Source: Microcystis aeruginosa FD4
GTDB lineage: Bacteria > Cyanobacteriota > Cyanobacteriia > Cyanobacteriales > Microcystaceae
Assembly: GCF_009792235.1 (NCBI RefSeq)
Contig: NZ_CP046973.1
Coordinates: 4,526,001-4,590,000, forward strand
DNA: 64,000 bases
Reading direction: 5' to 3'
Under the pieces are notes generated by a model. That model was not told where the DNA came from. It saw only the letters and a program-made list of their open reading frames with translations, and did not search any database. Positions 58,334 to 64,000 of this stretch are shown piece by piece (position 1 is the first letter of the stretch; each line of letters begins with the position of its first letter). A program made the position numbers and the translations under genes.

Positions 58334-58363
58334 TTGCTTTAATTTAATTTGATTTGGTTGGGT

Positions 58364-58780
58364 TTAAACCGATACTAAACCGCCGGCGGCCTGGTATCTA
58401 GCGCGAGCTTTGCGCCATGATTGTTGCGCTTGGATAGTTTTGCGACGGTCATCCCCTTTGCTGGCTTCATCGAGACGAGTTTGGGCCTGTTCGTATTCGG
58501 CGCGAGCTTTTTCCTTATCGATTTTTGAGCCTAATTCCGCCCCATTAACGAGGACTTTGATCTCATTATTTTCGACTTCGGCAAAACCGCCCAAAACTGC
58601 GATATTTTCCCAGTCTTTCCCCGGTCGAATTCGCATTACGCCAATATTCAGGGCAGTTAATAAAGGAGCGTGACCGCTAAGAATACCTAATTGTCCTGTG
58701 GAACTGGGTAGGATTACTTCTTCGGCCACGTTATCCCAGACAATGCGATCGGGTGTAATAACCCGTACTGTAATGCTCAT
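58364..58780 (-). CDS. atpC: ATP synthase epsilon subunit
   Basis: 138 residues. VRVITPDRIVWDNVAEEVIL then PSSTGQLGILSGHAPLLTAL is the beta-sandwich of the epsilon subunit; the C-terminal helices (ARAEYEQAQTRLDEASKGDD) form the regulatory arm that inhibits ATP hydrolysis. Lies on the CF1 central stalk at the thylakoid membrane. It follows atpB by 74 bases; the pair is transcribed apart from the main atp operon in cyanobacteria. Confidence 0.96.
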   Translation of the reverse strand: MSITVRVITPDRIVWDNVAEEVILPSSTGQLGILSGHAPLLTALNIGVMRIRPGKDWENIAVLGGFAEVENNEIKVLVNGAELGSKIDKEKARAEYEQAQTRLDEASKGDDRRKTIQAQQSWRKARARYQAAGGLVSV

Positions 58781-58854
58781 GGGTGATAATAACGATAATT
58801 TTGGCAGATTTCTGGGTTTAGTAACCGCGTTTAGCGGTTACTACTGACTTTTAA

Positions 58855-60303
58855 TTAGCCTTTTTTGAGTTTTTCGCCTTTAGCGATCGCTTCATCGATA
58901 CTGCCAACCATATAGAACGCTTGTTCGGGTAAGCGATCGAGTTCACCTTTGAGGATCATCTGGAAGCCTTTGATCGTATCAGCGAGGGTAACGTATTTAC
59001 CAGGAGAACCGGTGAACACTTCGGCCACGAAGAAAGGTTGCGAGAGAAAACGCTCAATTTTGCGAGCGCGGTCAACGGTGAGACGATCTTCTTCCGATAA
59101 TTCGTCTAAACCGAGAATAGCGATGATGTCCTGTAACTCTTTATAGCGTTGCAGGGTAGATTGGACGGCGCGAGCGGTGCCGTAGTGTTCATCACCGACG
59201 ATATCAGCTTGGAGCATGGTGCTGGTGGAACCGAGGGGATCTACCGCCGGATAGATACCTTTGGAAGCCAGACCACGGGATAGTACAGTGGTTCCGTCCA
59301 AGTGAGCGAAGGTAGTAGCAGGAGCGGGGTCAGTCAAGTCATCTGCGGGTACATAGACCGCTTGGATAGAAGTGATCGATCCTTCTTTGGTAGAGGTGAT
59401 CCGCTCTTGCAGGTCGCCTACGTCAGTGCCGAGGGTGGGTTGGTATCCTACCGCAGAAGGCATCCGACCGAGGAGCGCCGATACTTCCGAACCAGCTTGC
59501 ACGAAACGGAAGATATTATCAACAAATAAGAGTACGTCTTGCTTGTTGACATCGCGGAAATATTCGGCCATGGTCAAAGCGGAGAGACCGACGCGCATTC
59601 TCGCTCCGGGGGGTTCGTTCATCTGACCGTAAACGAGGGCGATTTTCGATTCTTCGGGGTTATCAGCGTTGATTACCTTCGATTCGATCATCTCGTTGTA
59701 GAGGTCGTTTCCTTCGCGGGTTCTTTCCCCCACACCGCCAAAAACCGAGACACCACCGTGTTGAATGGCGATATTGTTGATTAATTCCATCATAATGACG
59801 GTTTTGCCCACACCAGCACCCCCAAAGAGGCCGATTTTGCCACCTTGACGGTAGGGGGTGAGCAGGTCAATTACCTTGATACCAGTTTCAAAAACCGTCG
59901 GTGTTACTTCAAGATCGACTAATTTGGGAGCGGGACGGTGAATAGGAGAGGTTTCAGTGACGTTAACCGGTCCTTTTTCGTCCACGGGTTCACCAAGAAC
60001 GTTAAAAATCCGACCGAGGGTGCATTTACCCACGGGAACGCTAATCGCTGCGCCGGTGTCCACGATATCCATACCGCGCACTAGACCATCGGTGGTACTC
60101 ATGGCAACGGCGCGCACTTGGTTGTCACCGAGTAACTGTTGTACTTCACAAGTAACGGATAAATTTTGACCGGCGGAGTTAGTTCCTTTTACGGTTAAGG
60201 CATTATAAATACGGGGCAGGTTGCCACTGGGAAATTCGGCATCGATGACAGGACCGATGATCTGGACGATTTTACCAACGTTAGTTTCTGTTGTCGCTAC
60301 CAT
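58855..60303 (-). CDS. atpB: ATP synthase beta subunit
   Basis: 482 residues, catalytic beta subunit of F1 (also called atpD in other bacteria). IGPVIDAEFPSGNLPRIYNA opens it; Walker A GLFGGAGVGKTVIMMELINN, the GERTREGNDLY stretch with the catalytic Glu, LLFVDNIFRFVQAGSEVSAL with Walker B, and ERFLSQPFFVAEVFTGSPGK are all present. Length is normal. ATG at 60303. First gene of the atpB-atpC pair. Confidence 0.97.
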   Translation of the reverse strand: MVATTETNVGKIVQIIGPVIDAEFPSGNLPRIYNALTVKGTNSAGQNLSVTCEVQQLLGDNQVRAVAMSTTDGLVRGMDIVDTGAAISVPVGKCTLGRIFNVLGEPVDEKGPVNVTETSPIHRPAPKLVDLEVTPTVFETGIKVIDLLTPYRQGGKIGLFGGAGVGKTVIMMELINNIAIQHGGVSVFGGVGERTREGNDLYNEMIESKVINADNPEESKIALVYGQMNEPPGARMRVGLSALTMAEYFRDVNKQDVLLFVDNIFRFVQAGSEVSALLGRMPSAVGYQPTLGTDVGDLQERITSTKEGSITSIQAVYVPADDLTDPAPATTFAHLDGTTVLSRGLASKGIYPAVDPLGSTSTMLQADIVGDEHYGTARAVQSTLQRYKELQDIIAILGLDELSEEDRLTVDRARKIERFLSQPFFVAEVFTGSPGKYVTLADTIKGFQMILKGELDRLPEQAFYMVGSIDEAIAKGEKLKKG

Positions 60304-61097
60304 TGTTTATGTCTACTCTGGGTTTTAGCTGATAACTCCCACAAGGGGAAAGTCTTAATTTTTTGTAAAATTAGCCAATACTCAGCTTATCACGCTAGGG
60401 GATCAGATCAGTTATCAGCGATCAGTTACCAGTGATCAGATTTGAGGTTTCCGTGGACAGTCTGAGCGGTGATCGCTATTCAATGGCAATTTTCTGCTTA
60501 CTGGTTACTGATCACTGATAAAAAGTAAGGCAGGCCTTAGCCTACCTTAAAACAAAGCGAGGTTGATCAACTTTGGGGATACCGATGCAGTGGATGGAAT
60601 TGGTCTATTACCATATATTGTCGATTATAGCAAGGGTTTTGCTGGTTGTATAGATTCAATTAACAAATAATTGTTAGCTTGACCATAGAGTTTAGTCTAT
60701 ATGTCGAGCCGCAAGAACTATCTCCTGTCAAATTTTGAAGGGACAACTTTAGAGCCGACATTCCGCACATCTTCATATACTTTTATATATTTTTACATTC
60801 CCCAAGATGTTTTGACAAAAAACCTTCATTGTAGAAACTACTATTGAGAACATTTTCAATCATTGATTTTTTCTGAGAAAGAAATTTACAATTCTTCACC
60901 TTGATAAAAATCCCTGATTGTAGCTATAATCGTTACTGGCAAAGAGTTGTCAGCAATATATTAGTAAAAATTATCAATTGAATGTTAAGAAGTGCGGAAA
61001 GTGGGTCGACATTCCCCCAGAGGATAACAGCGGTCGATAGAACTCTAGCTTATTTGCCCACATCTACTGCTTTTTGGTCTTCATCTCTAAATCCAGT
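60304..61097. other. Gap upstream of atpB; contains a MITE-like repeat
   Basis: No gene was found in about 800 bp. 60400-60520 has GATCAGTTATCAGCGATCAG-type decamers. At 60760-60773 ATTCCGCACATCTT and at 60987-60999 AAGAAGTGCGGAA form inverted ends of a possible 250-bp MITE (about 60752-61010) with GCCGACATT- and GTCGACATT-like words at both borders. The atpB promoter must lie in 60304-60600. Confidence 0.5.
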
Positions 61098-61124
61098 CAA
61101 AAACCCTCTCTTCGGGGAGAGGGT
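61098..61124 (-). terminator. Terminator of chlI
   Basis: On the minus strand ACCCTCTC-CCCGAA-GAGAGGGT is followed by TTTTTG. It starts about 10 bases after the chlI stop. Confidence 0.88.
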
Positions 61125-61133
61125 GAATTAGAT

Positions 61134-62207
61134 TTAGGAATTTTCCTCTAATCCAAAAACGCGATTAAAAGCTTTCAAAACTTTATAACCAGAATCGATC
61201 GATTCTAAGGGATCTTTCCGCAAACGGTGACGTAAACAGAGAACAATTACCCGACGGATATCATCTACCGTCACAGTTGTCCGTCCTTCCAAAGCGGCCA
61301 GAGCTTTAGCGGCGCGATTGGTAACGATATCGCCGCGCAATCCATCCACGTCTAACTCGGAACAAACCTCGGAAATTTTCACCCGCAGATCGTAATCAAG
61401 CTCAACGGACGGCAAAAGATTTTGGGCCTCCACTAGCTTTCTTTGCAGTTCTTCCTGTTCTAAGTTGTATTTATCTAAAAACGAGATCGGATTGCCATCA
61501 AATTCCGCACGCTGTTCCACGATTTTGACCCGTAGAGGTGGTTCTTTGACGGTGTGAATCTCCGCGTGCATTCCGAAGCGATCGAGCAGTTGTGGGCGCA
61601 ATTCTCCTTCTTCTGGGTTGCCCGATCCCACCAAAACAAACCGGGCCGGGTGACGGATGGAAATTCCTTCCCGTTCCACCGTATTCCAACCACTAGCGGC
61701 CGAATCCAATAGCACATCGACGAGGTGATCGTCAAGTAAATTGACTTCATCCACATAAAGAATGCCGCGGTTAGCTTTGGCCAGCAAACCCGGTTCAAAA
61801 GCTTTTACCCCTTCTGACAGGGCCTTTTCGATGTCAATCGTGCCACAGACCCGATCCTCCGTCGCACCGAGGGGCAGATCTACCATAGTGACTTTTTTCT
61901 TGGCAATGGTCAAGGGAATGGCTTCATCCACCTTTTGCCGCACCTCATCGCTCATTAAATCGGGATCATTGGGGTCAGAATTAAAGGGATCGTTAGCAAC
62001 TACGTCAATTTCTGGTAAAAGGTCAGCTAAAGCCCTAATTGTGGTCGATTTTCCCGTACCTCGATCCCCCATAATCATCACCCCGCCAATTTTGGGGTCG
62101 ATGACGTTGAGCATTAGGGATAATTTCATTTCTTCCTGGCCGACAATAGCGGTGAAGGGAAAAACCACGCGGCGAGTTTTCGGAGGAGCTTGGGGAGTCA
62201 CGGTCAT
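61134..62207 (-). CDS. chlI: Magnesium chelatase subunit ChlI
   Basis: 357 residues, AAA+ ATPase of magnesium chelatase, which inserts Mg into protoporphyrin IX at the start of chlorophyll synthesis together with ChlD and ChlH. Walker A GDRGTGKST is at about 47-55, Walker B GILYVDEVNLLDDHLVD follows, then LVGSGNPEEGELRPQLLDRF with sensor and Arg finger residues, and RAAKALAALEGRTTVTVDDI. ATG at 62207 is preferred to a TTG at 62219. A terminator follows. The signs are clear and complete. Confidence 0.96.
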   Translation of the reverse strand: MTVTPQAPPKTRRVVFPFTAIVGQEEMKLSLMLNVIDPKIGGVMIMGDRGTGKSTTIRALADLLPEIDVVANDPFNSDPNDPDLMSDEVRQKVDEAIPLTIAKKKVTMVDLPLGATEDRVCGTIDIEKALSEGVKAFEPGLLAKANRGILYVDEVNLLDDHLVDVLLDSAASGWNTVEREGISIRHPARFVLVGSGNPEEGELRPQLLDRFGMHAEIHTVKEPPLRVKIVEQRAEFDGNPISFLDKYNLEQEELQRKLVEAQNLLPSVELDYDLRVKISEVCSELDVDGLRGDIVTNRAAKALAALEGRTTVTVDDIRRVIVLCLRHRLRKDPLESIDSGYKVLKAFNRVFGLEENS

Positions 62208-62290
62208 AAGTGGATTCAAATGTCAATATTTGTTGAGTAAAGAATTATATCTAGTGGGGATTCTAGCCGTCAGCTTTCAGCAAAGCTCTA

Positions 62291-62680
62291 TCATTGTAAA
62301 TCTTTTTTCCTGCTTTTTAATATCCAGCGCCCGAGGGGATGACCCGGCCCTTTGGCCTGAATTTTCTGCACCTGTTGCTCTAAGCGCAGTTTTTCTCTGG
62401 GGGAAAGTCCTAAAATAATGTTGCGACTTTGCCAGACTAATACTGCTCCTGTAATAGCAACACAAAAGGCTAGACCGAGAGAAGCCCAGTAATTGAAAGC
62501 TAAAGCGTATCTCACGGCTGTCCAAGTAAAATATTGCCGCATTAAAGCTATATCATCCCATAAAACCCATAAACTAACCGAACCAATCCCTAACCAACAA
62601 CCCAACACGAATAACCAACGACCCCATACCGTCAGTCGATGTAATCTTTGGACTTGTTGCTGTAGTTCAGAATCGGCCAT
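62291..62680 (-). CDS. Small membrane protein, two helices
   Basis: 129 residues from ATG at 62680. After an amphipathic start (ADSELQQQVQRLHRLTVWGR) come two membrane segments (WLFVLGCWLGIGSVSLWVLW and ALAFNYWASLGLAFCVAITG plus AVLVW), and a basic tail (SPREKLRLEQQVQKIQAKGP). It lies between glyS and chlI on the same strand. I do not recognise a described function, but similar proteins seem common in cyanobacteria. The longer frame to 62794 runs through short repeats and is not real. Confidence 0.7.
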   Translation of the reverse strand: MADSELQQQVQRLHRLTVWGRWLFVLGCWLGIGSVSLWVLWDDIALMRQYFTWTAVRYALAFNYWASLGLAFCVAITGAVLVWQSRNIILGLSPREKLRLEQQVQKIQAKGPGHPLGRWILKSRKKDLQ

Positions 62681-62685
62681 TTCAG

Positions 62686-62770
62686 TTATCAGTGAGCAGT
62701 AAACAGTAATCAGTAAACAGTGAGCAGTAAACAGTAAACAGTAAACTGATAACCGATAACCGATAACTGA
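62686..62770. repeat. CAGTAAACAGT decamer repeats
   Basis: Short direct repeats of AGTAAACAGT/AGTAATCAGT and GATAACCGAT fill the space between glyS and the membrane protein gene. The same units recur at 30730-30800, 39305-39335, 41475-41620, 57935-58015 and 60405-60520. Confidence 0.75.
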
Positions 62771-62771
62771 A

Positions 62772-64000
62772 TTATCCCTTGACAATTGCCCCAAAATCTG
62801 CTAGGACTCGGGCGTGATTTCGCAATAAACCCAAGAGATTTAAACGATTGCGACGGACAGATTCTTTTTCGGCCATGACTAACACACTATTTTCGCCATC
62901 AAAAAAGTCAGCCACCACGGGAGAAATTGCCGTTAAAGCAGTGACAAGACGCTGATAATCTCTTTGCTCTCTTGCGCTGATAGTTTCGGGAATTAGGGCA
63001 ATTAAAGCGTCATAAAATGCTTGTTCTGAGGATTGTTCAAATAACTCTGTATTGATGATTGCCTTGGTTTCTAAGGTAGTTGTATCTAAATCTCCTTTTT
63101 GTGCCAAACGGGTCGAGCGATTGACGGTTTCATAGATGTTGGCTAACTGACCATCCTGACGAATTTGGCATAAAAAGCGAGCGCGTTCACGGGTATCTAA
63201 TAAATTTTCCAAAGCGCGAGACTTATACTCCGGATCGTTTTCCCCCAAAACTGCATTAACGAGATCATAATCTATCCTCAAATCATCAATTAAGAGAGTT
63301 TGCAGACGTTGTAAAAAGAAATCTTTAATCAGATTGATGGGGTTCTGTTTATCGGGATGACAGGTAACAAAATCCTGAGCTATTTGCTCAATTAATGCCA
63401 AAAGATTGATATTAAAATCTGCCGACCAGATAATACTAATTATTGCATTGGCAGCCCGACGGAGAGCGAAGGGATCTGAGGAACCAGTGGGCAGCATTCC
63501 CAGTCCAAAAATACCGACTAAAGTATCTAATCGATCGGCAATTCCCACCACTTGACCGGTGATTGTTTCCGGGAGTATATCCCCAGCATTGCGAGGCAGA
63601 TAATGTTCAAAAATGCCCCGGGCAACTATAGCCGATTCACCGCTAATTAAAGCATATTTTTCGGCCATTACTCCCTGTAATTCGGGAAATTCATAGACCA
63701 TTTGGGTAACTAAATCCGCTTTACAAAGCATGGCAGTGGACTCTATATCACTGCGACTTTGTTCATCGAGATTTAACTGTTCGACGATCATCTGGGCAAT
63801 TTCCATAATCCGATCGACTTTATCGCGCATGGTTCCCAATTCTTCTTGGAAAGTGACGGTTTCCAGTTGGGGAAGGAAACTATCTAAGGGTTCATCACAA
63901 TCGGCAGTATAGAAAAATCTGGCATCCGCTAACCGCGCGCGGATAACCCGTTCATTTCCCGCAGAGATCATCTCAGATTTCTGGGGATCGCCATTGGAAA
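62772..64000 (-). CDS. glyS: Glycyl-tRNA synthetase beta subunit, 3' part
   Basis: The frame is open to the window edge, so only the C-terminal 409 residues are seen. SNGDPQKSEMISAGNERVIR, ARLADARFFYTADCDEPLDS, DLVTQMVYEFPELQGVMAEK, PETITGQVVGIADRLDTLVG and GSSDPFALRRAANAIISI are the hallmarks of GlyS, partner of GlyQ in the alpha2beta2 enzyme that charges tRNA-Gly. The end (LGLLRNHARVLADFGAIVKG) is normal. The HD-like motif in the family is within the shown part. Confidence 0.95.
   Translation of the reverse strand, partial: SNGDPQKSEMISAGNERVIRARLADARFFYTADCDEPLDSFLPQLETVTFQEELGTMRDKVDRIMEIAQMIVEQLNLDEQSRSDIESTAMLCKADLVTQMVYEFPELQGVMAEKYALISGESAIVARGIFEHYLPRNAGDILPETITGQVVGIADRLDTLVGIFGLGMLPTGSSDPFALRRAANAIISIIWSADFNINLLALIEQIAQDFVTCHPDKQNPINLIKDFFLQRLQTLLIDDLRIDYDLVNAVLGENDPEYKSRALENLLDTRERARFLCQIRQDGQLANIYETVNRSTRLAQKGDLDTTTLETKAIINTELFEQSSEQAFYDALIALIPETISAREQRDYQRLVTALTAISPVVADFFDGENSVLVMAEKESVRRNRLNLLGLLRNHARVLADFGAIVKG

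Noticed and set aside
61762..62418. 218-codon plus-strand frame
   Set aside because: It is antisense to chlI, whose motifs are unmistakable.
62686..62770. Possible iterons of a replication origin
   Set aside because: The same decamers occur in many gaps and inside MITEs; no dnaA or dnaN gene or DnaA boxes are near.
1..64000. tRNA or rRNA genes
   Set aside because: No cloverleaf with a TTC-loop (GTTCGAATC-like) and CCA-proximal stem, and no rRNA-like stretch, was recognised on either strand.

Overview
The window looks like chromosomal DNA of a unicellular, bloom-forming cyanobacterium, most likely Microcystis or a close relative. It carries genes for phycobilisome assembly (CpcT), carotenoid hydroxylation (CrtR), magnesium chelatase (ChlI), PSRP-3/Ycf65 and DUF3134, it is rich in GCGATCGC-type octamers, and it has the crowd of IS remnants, MITEs and toxin-antitoxin (TA) debris typical of Microcystis. 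The assignment to genus is an inference; no rRNA or tRNA gene was seen.

Layout. 0-1.5 kb: a small ORF, a hicB stump cut by a decayed IS4-type transposase, and an IS200/IS605-type right-end scar. 1.5-4.3 kb: malic enzyme, a VanY-type carboxypeptidase and an antitoxin-like gene. 4.5-7.3 kb: a broken NACHT NTPase fused to an ISAs1 remnant, an IS1634 remnant, two MITEs and a pair of opposed G-rich tracts. 7.3-11 kb: a folate-biopterin transporter, hicA with a hicB stump, an IS630 element with 20-bp class inverted ends that itself carries a MITE, and a truncated HEPN-like gene. 11-15.6 kb: glutamate synthase large subunit. 15.8-27 kb: an accessory island with orphan antitoxins (DUF433, MNT, HigA-like), a VapBC-type pair, two PEP-CTERM proteins (one a six-repeat NHL propeller), and a tandem array of DUF2887/Rpn-type nuclease genes. 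A second copy of the vapB antitoxin is split into a 5' piece before this array and a 3' piece after it.

27-41 kb: mostly core genes: crtR, cpcT-xth, rplI, a lipase, an M50 site-2 protease, murQ, rplU-rpmA, a SIMPL-domain protein and an alpha/beta hydrolase. An intact-ended IS66 element (8-bp target duplication TCTAAGGA) sits 2 bp after the stop codon of a coiled-coil membrane gene. 41-49.3 kb: a MITE, an ISAs1-family element with two in-frame stops, a GC-rich secreted protein of unknown function, and a 4-kb nest of IS elements (ISL3, ISKra4, a second ISL3 end, an IS4 member) bounded by the 8-bp duplication ATAACTTA. 49.4-54 kb: a 1515-residue RTX/vWA/Calx-beta/cadherin-like/DUF4114 surface protein. 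54-55.2 kb: a Phd-RelE-type pair between two copies of a bluetail-type gene end. 55.3-64 kb: core genes again: an IscA-like protein, mraY, DUF3134, mutT, ycf65, atpB-atpC, chlI and the 3' part of glyS.

The core genes look healthy and have recognisable terminators. The interest lies in the accessory stretches, where short palindromes and MITEs have entered coding sequence, antitoxins have lost partners, and the DUF2887 genes form a stop-start chain in one reading frame with a variable 4-residue repeat.
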